DNA of 47,381 nt, from contig DEFK01000012.1 in NCBI GenBank assembly GCA_002350765.1, positions 1 to 47,381 on the forward strand, given 5' to 3'. Source of the stretch: Ruminococcaceae bacterium UBA2854. GTDB lineage: Bacteria > Bacillota > Clostridia > Oscillospirales > Acutalibacteraceae. This document shows positions 23,766 to 33,202 of the stretch, piece by piece (within the stretch, counting starts at the first letter, position 1; the number at the start of each line of letters is the position of its first letter). The notes under the pieces are model-generated. The model had not been told where the DNA came from. It did not search any database and saw only the letters and a program-made list of their open reading frames with translations. Both the position numbers and the translations under genes were made by a program.

Positions 23766-23794
23766 ATTATATACGATAACGGCTATAAAATCAA
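23766..23794 (-). promoter_or_regulatory. Promoter of yebC
   Basis: Minus strand: TTGATT (23794-23789), 17-bp spacer, TATAAT (23771-23766). Confidence 0.7.
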
Positions 23795-23830
23795 GTGCGT
23801 ATAAAAGGTTACAAAATGGTTACAAAACCA

Positions 23831-23859
23831 TTGCCTTTTTAGCGCGTGGGTGGTAGAAT
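23831..23859 (+). promoter_or_regulatory. Promoter of the yicC operon
   Basis: TTGCCT (23831-23836), 17-bp spacer, TAGAAT (23854-23859). Two GGTTACAAAA direct repeats (23807-23816, 23818-23827) sit just upstream. Confidence 0.55.
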
Positions 23860-23896
23860 ATATAACGTAAATAAAAGTAAATGAAAGGATGTTGTT

Positions 23897-24775
23897 ATGA
23901 TAAACTCAATGACAGGCTTCGGCAGGTTTGAGGGTATGATTAACGGACGCAGTATAACTCTCGAAATTAAAAGCGTTAACCACCGTTATCTTGAGTTTTC
24001 CTGCCGCCTTACAAGGGGCTACAGCTTTCTTGAGGAAAAGCTTAAATCATATATTTCCTCTAAAATCTCCAGAGGTAAGGTTGATATGTTTGTGTCTATC
24101 TCGGAGCCCGAGGATACTCCCGCCGAGGTTCAGATAAACCATAACCTGGCGTCAGGCTATATAAACGCCTTACGCGAGCTCAGCGAAACCTATAATCTCC
24201 ACAACAATGTAACCACCGTTGACGTAGCTCGTTATCCCGATGTACTTACCGTTAACAAAGCCTCCGAGGACGAGGAAGTTGTTTGGAATGATGTTAAAGA
24301 AGCTTTAGACAGCGCTATGGAAGGATTTACGGCGCTTAGAGCCGCCGAAGGTGAACGCCTAAAGGCTGACGTACTTAGCCGAGCTGAAACTATAATGGAT
24401 ATAGTAGGGGATATAGAGAAGCGTTCTCCCGAGACTGTTAAGGAATACCAGTCCCGCTTAAAGGAGAAAATCGAGGAGCTTTTACAGTCTAAGGATTATG
24501 ATGAACAGCGTGTTATTACCGAGGTCGCGCTTTTCGCCGACAAAATAGCCGTTGACGAGGAAACCGTAAGACTTAGAAGCCACTTCGAACAGCTTAATAC
24601 CTACTTAAACGATGATAAACCCGTCGGCAGAAGTATTGACTTCCTTATCCAGGAAATGAACCGCGAGGCTAATACAATAGGCTCTAAGGTTAAGGATGCC
24701 GAGCTTGCCCAGATGGTTGTTAAGATTAAAAACGAGATAGAGAAAATAAGAGAACAGATTCAGAATATTGAGTAA
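23897..24775 (+). CDS. yicC: YicC-family endoribonuclease (292 aa)
   Basis: Family of metal-dependent endoribonucleases implicated in RNA turnover. Seen: MINSMTGFGR at the start, EIKSVNHRYLEF, ISRGKVDMFVS, and the conserved C-terminal DFLIQEMNREANTIGSK and IKNEIEKIREQIQNIE. Full length. First gene of the classical Firmicute order yicC-remA-gmk-rpoZ-priA; only 10 bases precede remA. Confidence 0.94.
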   Translation: MINSMTGFGRFEGMINGRSITLEIKSVNHRYLEFSCRLTRGYSFLEEKLKSYISSKISRGKVDMFVSISEPEDTPAEVQINHNLASGYINALRELSETYNLHNNVTTVDVARYPDVLTVNKASEDEEVVWNDVKEALDSAMEGFTALRAAEGERLKADVLSRAETIMDIVGDIEKRSPETVKEYQSRLKEKIEELLQSKDYDEQRVITEVALFADKIAVDEETVRLRSHFEQLNTYLNDDKPVGRSIDFLIQEMNREANTIGSKVKDAELAQMVVKIKNEIEKIREQIQNIE

Positions 24776-24785
24776 CGGGGGAGTC

Positions 24786-25022
24786 ATGAAGCTAATTAAT
24801 GTAGGCTATGGAAATATGGTTTCATCCTCAAAAATCGTCGCCGTAGTTTCTCCCGATTCCGCTCCCGTAAAGCGAATTGTCCAGGAAGCTAAAGCGAAAG
24901 GCTTAGCAGTTGACGCTACCTGCGGAAGAAAATGCAAGGCGGTTATCGTTACGGAAAGCGACCACGTTGTACTGTCGGCGCTTTCTCCCGAATCTATCGG
25001 CAACAGAAGCGAGGAGGACTAA
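24786..25022 (+). CDS. remA: RemA-like DUF370 DNA-binding protein (78 aa)
   Basis: Small DNA-binding protein; in B. subtilis RemA activates biofilm matrix and osmoprotection genes. Seen: LINVGYGNMVSSSKIVAVVS and the conserved TCGRK(C)KAVIVTESDHVVLSAL segment. ATG 24786 follows GGGGGAG; an in-frame ATG at 24768 would overlap the yicC end. Its stop TAA directly abuts the gmk ATG. Confidence 0.92.
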   Translation: MKLINVGYGNMVSSSKIVAVVSPDSAPVKRIVQEAKAKGLAVDATCGRKCKAVIVTESDHVVLSALSPESIGNRSEED

Positions 25023-25583
25023 ATGAAAAAAGGTAAATTAGTAGTTTATACAGGCTGTTCCGGAGTCGGTAAGGGAACTATTATGAAGGAGCTTTTAAAG
25101 CGAAACGATAATATAAAGCTCTCGGTTTCCTGTACAACAAGACCTCCAAGGGATGAGGATACAGAGGGAGTAACCTACTACTTCGTCTCCAAGGACCGCT
25201 TTAAACAGCTTATTGACGAGGACGGTTTTTTAGAGTATGCCGAGTTCTGCGATAACTTCTACGGTACTCCGCGAAAGCCTGTTGACGACCTTTTAAACGA
25301 GGGCTACGATGTTTTCCTCGAAATCGAGGTTGACGGCGGTATGCAGGTTATGAAGAAACGTCCCGACTGTGTAAGCGTGTTTATAACACCGCCCTCAGTA
25401 GAGGAGCTCGAAAGACGTCTCCGCGGCAGAGGTTCGGAGGATGAAGAAACTATAAATAAACGTATGGCGCGCGCCGAGGAAGAAATGGAGTTTGAAAAGT
25501 ATTATAAATACTCCGTTTTAAACGACGACGTAAACCGCGCCGCTGAAGAAATACTTTCTATACTTAAAAGTGAAAAGGAGTAA
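25023..25583 (+). CDS. gmk: Guanylate kinase (186 aa)
   Basis: ATP + GMP to ADP + GDP. Seen: P-loop TGCSGVGKGTIM (usual SGPSGVGKGT), GMP-binding SCTTRPPRDEDTEGVTYYFVS, FLEYAEFCDNFYGTP, and the lid region RLRGRGSEDEETINKRMA. Normal length. The start abuts the remA stop; rpoZ follows 5 bases later. Confidence 0.96.
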   Translation: MKKGKLVVYTGCSGVGKGTIMKELLKRNDNIKLSVSCTTRPPRDEDTEGVTYYFVSKDRFKQLIDEDGFLEYAEFCDNFYGTPRKPVDDLLNEGYDVFLEIEVDGGMQVMKKRPDCVSVFITPPSVEELERRLRGRGSEDEETINKRMARAEEEMEFEKYYKYSVLNDDVNRAAEEILSILKSEKE

Positions 25584-25588
25584 TTAAA

Positions 25589-25792
25589 ATGAAAAAAGTA
25601 AATGTTGATGAATTATTCGAGGGTAAGGCGAGCCGTTACGCGCTCGTTATCGGCGTAGCTAAGAGAGCCCGCCAGATTACTAAGGAATTCGAGGACGAGG
25701 AAGTTATTACAGACGATAAGGCTGTACTTCTCGCTATCGACGAAATCAAAGACCATAAGGTGAATATCCTCCAGCCTGAATACGATGACTGA
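25589..25792 (+). CDS. rpoZ: RNA polymerase omega subunit (67 aa)
   Basis: Assembly subunit of RNA polymerase. Seen: ASRYALVIGVAKRARQI and VLLAIDEIKDHKVNIL, the two conserved helices. Good AAGGAG ribosome-binding site. Overlaps priA by 8 bases. Confidence 0.92.
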   Translation: MKKVNVDELFEGKASRYALVIGVAKRARQITKEFEDEEVITDDKAVLLAIDEIKDHKVNILQPEYDD

Positions 25793-28214
25793 TTATATCG
25801 CGTGTGTCGCGGTAGAGAATACCACCTATTCGTTCGATAAGATTTTCGACTACGCTGTTGATGAAAGCCTGATTTCCGATGTTGCAATCGGAAAGCGTGT
25901 TATGGTACCGTTCGGCAGCGGCAACCGCAAGCGTCAGGCTCTGGTTACAGAGCTGAAAAACGGAGATACATCCAAGCTGAAAAGTATTATTTCCGTTTTG
26001 GATAAGGAGCCTGTGCTCACCGAAGAAATGGTGAAGCTCGCCGTTTTTATGAAGGACAGATATTTCTGTACTTATTATGACGCGATAAAAACTATGCTCC
26101 CCGCGGGGATAAACTATAATATTTCCACTATGTATACCGCGGTAAAGGATAAAGATACCGAGGGCTTAGGCATTGACGAGCAGCAGATTTATAACTATCT
26201 TCTAACTCAGAAAAAGCCCGTAAAAAGCGATACGCTTTCGCAGACGCTCGGTATTAAAGCCGACGTGTTCGACGAGCTTGTTAAAAAAGGCTTTCTGAGA
26301 AAGAGCGACGAGGCTTTCCGCAAGGTAGGGGACGCCGTGCTTAAAATGGTTGCCGTAAATGACGATGCTGATTTATCTGAGGTTAAGCTCAGCGAAAAGC
26401 AGAACCGCGTGCTTGAAACACTACAAACCGCGGGTACGGCTTCCGTTAAGGAAATCTGCTATTATACGGGCGTGACAAGCTCCGTGGTCGATACTCTCGT
26501 AAAGAAAAATCTCGCCTATTATTACGAGGACGAGATTTTCAGGAATGATACTAATAATTCTATAATAGAAAATAAAGAGATAATTCTGACCGAACAGCAA
26601 GACCTCGCGTATCAGAATCTTTTAAAAGATTATAACTCGGACGCGCCAAAGGTAAGCCTGCTTTTCGGTATAACCGGCTCAGGTAAAACCTCCGTGTTTT
26701 TAAAGCTTATTGAAAAGGTAGTAGAGGACGACAGGGGCGTTATCGTAATGGTGCCCGAAATATCCTTAACTCCTCAGTTTATTAATATCTTTAAGTCTAA
26801 ATTCGGCGACGACGTAGCTGTGTTCCACAGCGGATTGTCGCTGGGCGAGAGGCTCGATGAGTATAAGAGGGTTTTACGGGGAATAGCTAAAATCGCTATA
26901 GGAACGAGAAGCGCTTCCTTCGCCCCGTTTAAAAATCTCGGTCTTATAATTATGGATGAGGAACAGGAGCATACTTATAAATCCGAGTCCAGCCCGCGCT
27001 ATCAGGCGCGCGATATCGCTAAATTCAGAGCAGCCGAGCATAACGCGTTACTGCTTTTATCCTCCGCGACTCCCGATATCGAGAGCTATTATAACGCGCA
27101 GACAGGCAGGTATTCCTTTAATAAGCTTTCGAAGCGTTACGGAAAAGCTATTCTGCCCGATGTCAGAATTGTAGATATGAATGAGGAGGTTGCCGAGGGC
27201 AACACTACTCTGTTTTCAAAGGAACTCTTAACCCGTCTTGAAGAGAATATCAGCAAGGGCGAACAGAGTATTCTGCTTTTAAACAGGCGCGGTCATAATA
27301 CCTTTGCCGTTTGTTCTAATTGCAGAGAAACCGTTACATGTCCGCATTGTTCGATTTCGCTGACTTACCACAGCGCTAATAATAAGCTGATGTGCCACTA
27401 CTGCGGATACTCAATGAACTTTGTAAGCGAGTGTCCGTCATGCCACAGTAAATCACTGCGTTTTGGCGGTGCGGGTACTCAGAAAATCGAACAACAGCTT
27501 ATCGACCTTTTGCCCGAAGCGAGGGTGTTGAGGCTGGACGCTGACTCTACAATGAGAAAATCCTCCCATGAACGCTACTTGAACGCTTTTTCTAACGGCG
27601 ATTACGATATTCTTATCGGAACACAGATGGTAGCTAAGGGCCTCGATTTTCCGAAAGTCACCTTAGTTGGAGTTTTAAATCCCGACTCTATGCTTTATGC
27701 TGACGATTACCGAAGCTACGAGAGAACATTTTCTCTGCTTACACAGGTAGTCGGCCGAAGCGGCAGAGGCGATAAAAAGGGTATAGCGCTTATCCAGACC
27801 TTTACGCCCGAGAACAATGTCATTTCGATGGCTGCGGCTCAGGATTACGAGCGGTTTTATAATAACGAGATTAAAATAAGACAGGCTATGCTGTATCCGC
27901 CGTTTGCCGATATTTGTATGGTCGGTTTTGTGTCCGACAACCATATTTCGGTTTTAAAATCATCTAATGATTTTATGAAAAGACTGGTGGAAAAAGCGAA
28001 AGCGTCTTACTCGGATATTCCGCTTCGAGTACTCGGACCGTCTCCCGCGTCAATCGCCAAGGTCAGCAATAAGTACAGGTTTAAACTGATTGTAAAGTGC
28101 AGGAATAATAGGCGTTTCAGAAAGCTGTTATCCGAAACACTGCTAGAATATAATTCTATAAAAGAAAATAAAAACACAACTGCGTATATTGATATGAACG
28201 CTTTGTCTTTTTAG
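25785..28214 (+). CDS. priA: Primosomal protein N', replication restart helicase (809 aa)
   Basis: Reloads the replisome at stalled forks. Seen: N-terminal DNA-binding domain (YSFDKIFDYAVDESL, GKRVMVPFG), a winged-helix-like middle, Walker A ITGSGKTSVF, DEEQEHTYKS (DEEH-like box), and eight zinc-binding cysteines in four pairs (CSNC, CPHC, CHYC, CPSC). Helicase motifs include GAGTQKIEQQL, GTQMVAKGLDFP and QVVGRSGR. Full length. Overlaps rpoZ, and a short gap leads to the first serine-hydrolase gene. Confidence 0.96.
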   Translation: MTDYIACVAVENTTYSFDKIFDYAVDESLISDVAIGKRVMVPFGSGNRKRQALVTELKNGDTSKLKSIISVLDKEPVLTEEMVKLAVFMKDRYFCTYYDAIKTMLPAGINYNISTMYTAVKDKDTEGLGIDEQQIYNYLLTQKKPVKSDTLSQTLGIKADVFDELVKKGFLRKSDEAFRKVGDAVLKMVAVNDDADLSEVKLSEKQNRVLETLQTAGTASVKEICYYTGVTSSVVDTLVKKNLAYYYEDEIFRNDTNNSIIENKEIILTEQQDLAYQNLLKDYNSDAPKVSLLFGITGSGKTSVFLKLIEKVVEDDRGVIVMVPEISLTPQFINIFKSKFGDDVAVFHSGLSLGERLDEYKRVLRGIAKIAIGTRSASFAPFKNLGLIIMDEEQEHTYKSESSPRYQARDIAKFRAAEHNALLLLSSATPDIESYYNAQTGRYSFNKLSKRYGKAILPDVRIVDMNEEVAEGNTTLFSKELLTRLEENISKGEQSILLLNRRGHNTFAVCSNCRETVTCPHCSISLTYHSANNKLMCHYCGYSMNFVSECPSCHSKSLRFGGAGTQKIEQQLIDLLPEARVLRLDADSTMRKSSHERYLNAFSNGDYDILIGTQMVAKGLDFPKVTLVGVLNPDSMLYADDYRSYERTFSLLTQVVGRSGRGDKKGIALIQTFTPENNVISMAAAQDYERFYNNEIKIRQAMLYPPFADICMVGFVSDNHISVLKSSNDFMKRLVEKAKASYSDIPLRVLGPSPASIAKVSNKYRFKLIVKCRNNRRFRKLLSETLLEYNSIKENKNTTAYIDMNALSF

Positions 28215-28223
28215 GAGGACATA

Positions 28224-29357
28224 ATGAGAAGAGTAATAAGCGTTATACTTTCAATTGTTATATTGACGGGATTACTCGTATCCTGCGCCGATAATACGCC
28301 GAATAGTAAATCCGAAACCAAGTCGGGAAAAACAGCCGTAAAAGAGCTTAACGAAAGCCAGATAAAAGCTCTTGCCGAAAAGTACGACAAAAGACTTGAA
28401 CGCTCGGATTTCGAGGGCGTGTGTTACGTAACGGAGCGTGGCAGGACTATCTATAATAAAGGCGTTAACTACGCCGATAAGAAGAAAAAGATAAAAAACA
28501 GCGAGAATACTGTATTCAGAATAGCCTCGATTACCAAGCAATTTACCGCGGCGGCAATTATGATTTTACAGGAAAGAGGAAAGCTTTCCGTAAATGATAA
28601 GCTGAATAAGTATTTCCCCGATTATAAGTACGGCGGAAAAATCACGTTGGAAAATCTTCTGCAAATGCGTTCGGGTATCCCCGAATATATAAGCGAGGAT
28701 ATGTATTCAACACTTCTTAACGAAAAAGCTCTGTTTAAAAACACGGCTGAACAGAATAAAACATATTTCGAAAAAAGAATATTATCTGAAAAGCTGAGAT
28801 TTGATCCCGACTCAAGGTTCGAGTATTCCAACAGTAACTATTATCTTCTCGGAGAGATTGTTGAAAAAGCGAGCGGAACTTCCTACCATAAGTTTATAAA
28901 GAAAGAAATTTTTGATAAACTTGGTATGACGTCCTCGGGATTTGTCGATGACGCTAATAAATTCGGGGATAATGTCGCCAAGCCGTATAACGCCGTTGAT
29001 GAAAATTTAGAAATACTGAAAATAAAAGCCATCGCGTTCGCGTGCGGCGATATAATGACAAACGCCGTTGACCTTGTTAAATGGGCAGACGGTTTAAGAA
29101 ATAATAAAATTCTTTCCGAACAATCGCTGAAAGCGATGACGAGAGCTAAAAGCAACTACGGCTACGGTCTTAACGTAATGAAATCAGGCGGCGCCGTATA
29201 CCATTCAGGAGGCTTTCCGCCGTATTATTCAATGCTGTTTACGGCTCTCGACAGTACGGAATATACCTGTATCGTGCTTAGTAACTATAATTGCACACTG
29301 ACAGGTGATGTTACCGCAAAGTTCGGACAGGATTATTTAGATGTATTAACGCGATAG
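28224..29357 (+). CDS. Serine-hydrolase lipoprotein (beta-lactamase/PBP-like), copy 1 (377 aa)
   Basis: Class-C beta-lactamase-like serine hydrolase predicted on the outer face of the membrane. Lipobox LLVSC places the lipidated Cys at 21. Catalytic SxxK is SITK (Ser102-Lys105), YxN is YSN in FEYSNSNYYLL, and HxG is HSG in YHSGGFPPYY. All active-site motifs are intact. Related proteins include D-Ala-D-Ala peptidases and esterases; the substrate here is unknown. First of three tandem paralogues placed between priA and def, 9 bases after priA. Confidence 0.9.
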   Translation: MRRVISVILSIVILTGLLVSCADNTPNSKSETKSGKTAVKELNESQIKALAEKYDKRLERSDFEGVCYVTERGRTIYNKGVNYADKKKKIKNSENTVFRIASITKQFTAAAIMILQERGKLSVNDKLNKYFPDYKYGGKITLENLLQMRSGIPEYISEDMYSTLLNEKALFKNTAEQNKTYFEKRILSEKLRFDPDSRFEYSNSNYYLLGEIVEKASGTSYHKFIKKEIFDKLGMTSSGFVDDANKFGDNVAKPYNAVDENLEILKIKAIAFACGDIMTNAVDLVKWADGLRNNKILSEQSLKAMTRAKSNYGYGLNVMKSGGAVYHSGGFPPYYSMLFTALDSTEYTCIVLSNYNCTLTGDVTAKFGQDYLDVLTR

Positions 29358-29402
29358 ATTTGTTTTTCCGCATAACAGCGGATTATAAAGACGGGGTTTA
29401 GT

Positions 29403-30653
29403 ATGAAGAAATTAACGTGTATTTTGCTTACAGCCGTTATAGCTTTGAGCGCGGCGGTTATAAGCTCCTGTAATTCTAATAACGATAAAAATGATGAAAA
29501 GGAATTTGATCCGAAAGCGGCTGTGTTAAGCACTACCGCTCCCGCGGCAACCTCCGCGGATTCGTCGAAAAAGGTCGAGAAAAAAACTACCGAGACCGAG
29601 CCCGAGGTAAAAGTATCGAAATCCACCGAGCTTTCGAGCTCACAGTATAAATCCTTCGTATCATCATGCGACAGTCTGGTTTATAACTACGGATTTGAGG
29701 GCGAGGTTTATATTACGGAGCACGGTAAACCGATTTACAAAAACAGCGTAAACTACGCCGATAAAAAGAAAAAGACGAAAATTAACGAATATACATTATT
29801 CAGGGTAGCGTCTATAACGAAGCAGTTTACCGCGGCGGCGATTATGATACTTAACGAGCGTAAAAAGCTTTCCTTAAAGGACAAGCTTGGAAAGTATTTC
29901 CCTGAGTACAAAAACGGTAAAGACGTTACCATCGACCAGGTGTTGAGAATGCGCGGCGGCATTCCCGACTATATGAATTTCTATTCTAATGTCGCTATGA
30001 TATTCCCGAATAAAAAGGAAGCCTTTAAGAACAGCTCCGAGAAAAACCGCGCTTATATCAAAAAGGCGTTTATGGAAGATCCTTTACTGTTTACTCCGGG
30101 AGCGACCTTTAAGTATTCCAACAGCGGATATTTGCTCTTAGGCGAAATCGTTGAAAAGGTAAGCGGTACTTCCTATGAGAATTTTGTACAGACCGAGATT
30201 TTTGACAAGCTCGGTATGAAGTATTCGGGCTTTAATGAGAATTTAGATGATTCTAATCCTAATATCGCCAAGCCTTATAACTACAGAAAAGGCCAGCTTG
30301 ATGTATTCAGTATTGACGGAGCGGCGTTTGCCTGCGGAAATATCTACTCGAACGCGGTCGATTTGAATAAATGGGCTTACGGCTTGCGCCATAATAAGAT
30401 TATGAGCGCTAAATCCTTTAAGAAGATGGTAAGCGACCCGAATAAGGTAGGCTACGCCTACGGACTGTTTACTATGGAAAGCGGAAACCTTGTCCACCAT
30501 ACGGGCAATCTCGCGCCGTATAATTCCATAATTCTGATGTCGCTCGGAAGCTCCGATTATACGTGTATAGTTTTAAGCAACTATAACTACTACGCGTCTG
30601 AAAATCTCGGCAAGAATCTGAGAAGTGTTTATGCGGGATATTTCAGTGGTTAA
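29403..30653 (+). CDS. Serine-hydrolase lipoprotein, copy 2 (416 aa)
   Basis: Same architecture as copy 1 with a longer Ser/Thr/Lys/Glu-rich linker after the lipobox (VISSC, Cys23). SITK gives Ser137 and Lys140; YSN is in FKYSNSGYLLLGE; HTG is in HHTGNLAPYNS. Shared blocks with copy 1 include YADKKKK, ASITKQFTAAAIMIL and EIFDKLGM. Ribosome-binding site is a modest GGGG stretch before ATG 29403. Confidence 0.9.
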   Translation: MKKLTCILLTAVIALSAAVISSCNSNNDKNDEKEFDPKAAVLSTTAPAATSADSSKKVEKKTTETEPEVKVSKSTELSSSQYKSFVSSCDSLVYNYGFEGEVYITEHGKPIYKNSVNYADKKKKTKINEYTLFRVASITKQFTAAAIMILNERKKLSLKDKLGKYFPEYKNGKDVTIDQVLRMRGGIPDYMNFYSNVAMIFPNKKEAFKNSSEKNRAYIKKAFMEDPLLFTPGATFKYSNSGYLLLGEIVEKVSGTSYENFVQTEIFDKLGMKYSGFNENLDDSNPNIAKPYNYRKGQLDVFSIDGAAFACGNIYSNAVDLNKWAYGLRHNKIMSAKSFKKMVSDPNKVGYAYGLFTMESGNLVHHTGNLAPYNSIILMSLGSSDYTCIVLSNYNYYASENLGKNLRSVYAGYFSG

Positions 30654-30657
30654 ACCG

Positions 30658-31737
30658 ATGAAAAAGCTTGTATGTTTACTGCTTGTATTCGCTTTGATTA
30701 TAAGCGTCTCAGCATTTAGCTCCTGTTCGGATAACGGAGGTAAAACAGCTGATAATAGCCCTACGGAAGAATATGATAAGCTTCTAAAGCAGTTCGCTTT
30801 TAAGGGCGAGTGTTACGCGACAGCTGATAATAAGTCGGTTTACAATAAGGGTATAGCTTACTCTGACGAGGATAAAAAGCTGAATAATAACGAGAACACA
30901 ATATTTTTTATCGCTTCTATAACTAAGCAGTTTACCGCGTCGGCTATTATGCTTTTGCAAGAGAGAAATATGCTTTCCGTCAGCGATACGCTGAGTAAGT
31001 ATTTTCCCGAGTATAAATACGCGGGTAAGATTACGATTGATAATCTTCTGCGTATGCGTTCGGGTATTCCCGATTATCTGAATAAGGAACAAACCGAAGT
31101 TTTTAAAGAGAATTATAATCCCTATTCTCATTCCGCCGAAGATAACCGAAAGGTTATAAGGGATTATATCTTTTCCCAAAAACTAGAGTTTAACCCTGAT
31201 ACCGATTTTAATTATACCAACAGCGGCTATTTCCTTTTAGCGGAAATTATCGAAAAGGTTAGTAAAACAGCGTATAAGGATTTTCTTAAAAAGGAAATCT
31301 TCGATAAGCTCGGTATGAGTTCAACGGGATTTATTGACGATAAGCTTCCCGAAAACTTCGCGCTCCCGTATAATATTAAGGACGAAAACGAGATAAGCTA
31401 TAAAATTAAGGGAGCCGCTTTCGGTTGCGGAGATATGGTTTCAAGCGCCGTTGACCTGACAAAATGGGCTGACGGTTTCAGAAACTGTAAAATAATTAAT
31501 AAAAACTCATATAAGGCTATGATAAATCCCGATAAGAATAAGGATTACGGTTGCGGGCTTTATATAACAGAGGATAAAAAGAGCGTGTACCACGCGGGCA
31601 ATTATATTCCATATAAATCTTCGCTTTTAATATCGCTTGATGATACGGATTTTACCTGCGTTGTACTTAGCAACTATAACTTTATACAGGTTGATTATAT
31701 AGCTAAAAGCTTTAAAGAATTTTATGATAAGAGGTAA
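30658..31737 (+). CDS. Serine-hydrolase lipoprotein, copy 3 (359 aa)
   Basis: Lipobox AFSSC (Cys23), SITK (Ser87-Lys90), YTN in FNYTNSGYFLL, HAG in YHAGNYIPYKS. ATG 30658 gives a clean lipoprotein signal (MKKLVCLLLVFALIISV); an in-frame upstream ATG at 30625 lies inside copy 2. No strong ribosome-binding site is seen, so translation may be coupled to copy 2, whose stop is 4 bases before. Overall the most diverged of the three (for example FFIASITKQFTASAIM). def begins 2 bases after the stop. Confidence 0.88.
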   Translation: MKKLVCLLLVFALIISVSAFSSCSDNGGKTADNSPTEEYDKLLKQFAFKGECYATADNKSVYNKGIAYSDEDKKLNNNENTIFFIASITKQFTASAIMLLQERNMLSVSDTLSKYFPEYKYAGKITIDNLLRMRSGIPDYLNKEQTEVFKENYNPYSHSAEDNRKVIRDYIFSQKLEFNPDTDFNYTNSGYFLLAEIIEKVSKTAYKDFLKKEIFDKLGMSSTGFIDDKLPENFALPYNIKDENEISYKIKGAAFGCGDMVSSAVDLTKWADGFRNCKIINKNSYKAMINPDKNKDYGCGLYITEDKKSVYHAGNYIPYKSSLLISLDDTDFTCVVLSNYNFIQVDYIAKSFKEFYDKR

Positions 31738-31739
31738 CT

Positions 31740-32264
31740 ATGGCACTAAGAGAAATTGTAGAAAAAGGCGACGACGTCTTAAACAAAAAATGCAGAGAGG
31801 TTGTTAAATTTGACGACCGTTTAAGCGATTTGATTGACGATATGATAGAAACTCTTAAAGACTCGGGCGGGGTAGGCTTAGCGGCTCCCCAGGTCGGCGT
31901 ACTGAGAAGAGTTGTGGTTGTTGAAACCGATCACGAAAAAGGAGAAATTCTCGAGCTTGTTAATCCCGAGATACTCGAAACCTCGGGTAAGCAGGTTGGG
32001 CTTGAGGGTTGTTTAAGCCTGCCTGGTAAGTGGGGAATAGTCTCAAGACCTTTTAAGGTAAAGATTAAAGCCCAAAACCGTAAGGGCGAGAAATTTACCG
32101 CTGAGGGAACCGCGCTTATCGCGAGAGCCTTCTGCCACGAGCTAGACCATCTTGACGGCATTCTTTACGACACCAGAGTAGAGCGTATGCTGTTCCCCGA
32201 GGAGATAGAAAAGCTTAACTCGGGTGAGCTCGATTTATCCGACGAGATTTATACCGAAGAATAG
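31740..32264 (+). CDS. def: Peptide deformylase (174 aa)
   Basis: Removes the formyl group from nascent N-termini. All three motifs are present: GVGLAAPQ (I), EGCLSLPG (II, metal Cys) and HELDHLDG (III, two metal His and catalytic Glu). Followed 11 bases later by fmt, its functional partner. AAGAGG ribosome-binding site overlaps the previous stop. Confidence 0.96.
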   Translation: MALREIVEKGDDVLNKKCREVVKFDDRLSDLIDDMIETLKDSGGVGLAAPQVGVLRRVVVVETDHEKGEILELVNPEILETSGKQVGLEGCLSLPGKWGIVSRPFKVKIKAQNRKGEKFTAEGTALIARAFCHELDHLDGILYDTRVERMLFPEEIEKLNSGELDLSDEIYTEE

Positions 32265-32275
32265 GACTTGTTAAA

Positions 32276-33193
32276 ATGAATGTACTTTTTATGGGAACGC
32301 CTGATTTTGCTGTTCCTACTCTGAAAAAACTCGCCGAAAGCGGACATAATATTAAAGCTGTTATTACCCAGCCTGATAAGCCTGTCGGCAGAAAGCAGGT
32401 TTTAACTCCTCCTGATGTTAAGGTTTGCGCCGAGCAGTTAGGCTTAAAGGTGTTACAGCCTGAAACGCTTAGAAATGATAATTCTATAAAAGAAATAAAA
32501 GAGCTTGATCCCGATGTTATTGTCGTAGTCGCTTATGGAAAAATTCTTCCGAAGGAGATACTCGATATTCCTAAATACGGCTGTGTTAACGTACACGGTT
32601 CCTTGCTCCCGAAATATCGCGGAGCCGCGCCGATTCAGCAGGCTGTGCTTAACGGCGACAAGGTTACTGGCGTTACTACGATGTATATGGGCGAGGGGCT
32701 CGATACAGGAGATATTCTCCTGACCTCGGAAACTGAAATAGGCGAGAATGAAACCTCCGCCGAGCTGTTCGACAGACTTTCCGAACTGGGAGCGGATTTG
32801 CTTATTAAAACCCTCGAAGGTCTTGAAAAAGGCGTTATTACTCCCGTAAAGCAGGATGAAGCTCAAGCTACCTATACCGTTAAAATCACAAAGGCTATGT
32901 GTCCGATAGACTGGAATAAACCCGCTTTGGAAATCCATAATCAGGTGCGCGGTCTCCAGACCTGGCCCGTAGCTGTGTCGAAGCTAAACGGAAAGGATAT
33001 TAAAATCCATAAAACGCTTCTCTGTGATAAAAGCGGAAAAGCTGGTGAGATTATATGTACAGAACCGCTTACCATAGCCTGCGGAGAGAAATCTGTTGTA
33101 ATTAAAGAATTACAGCTCAGCGGTAAAAAACGTATGGACTCGAAATCATTTTTGCTCGGACATCCGCTTTCTGTAGGGGATAGCTTCGAATAA
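32276..33193 (+). CDS. fmt: Methionyl-tRNA formyltransferase (305 aa)
   Basis: Formylates Met-tRNAi with 10-formyl-THF. Seen: N-terminal MNVLFMGTPDFAVPTLKKL, the catalytic stretch NVHGSLLPKYRGAAPIQQAV, YMGEGLDTGDIL, and a C-terminal OB-like domain (VRGLQTWPVAVSKLNGKDIK). Full length. Classic def-fmt pair. Confidence 0.95.
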   Translation: MNVLFMGTPDFAVPTLKKLAESGHNIKAVITQPDKPVGRKQVLTPPDVKVCAEQLGLKVLQPETLRNDNSIKEIKELDPDVIVVVAYGKILPKEILDIPKYGCVNVHGSLLPKYRGAAPIQQAVLNGDKVTGVTTMYMGEGLDTGDILLTSETEIGENETSAELFDRLSELGADLLIKTLEGLEKGVITPVKQDEAQATYTVKITKAMCPIDWNKPALEIHNQVRGLQTWPVAVSKLNGKDIKIHKTLLCDKSGKAGEIICTEPLTIACGEKSVVIKELQLSGKKRMDSKSFLLGHPLSVGDSFE

Positions 33194-33202
33194 GGAGGAT
33201 AT

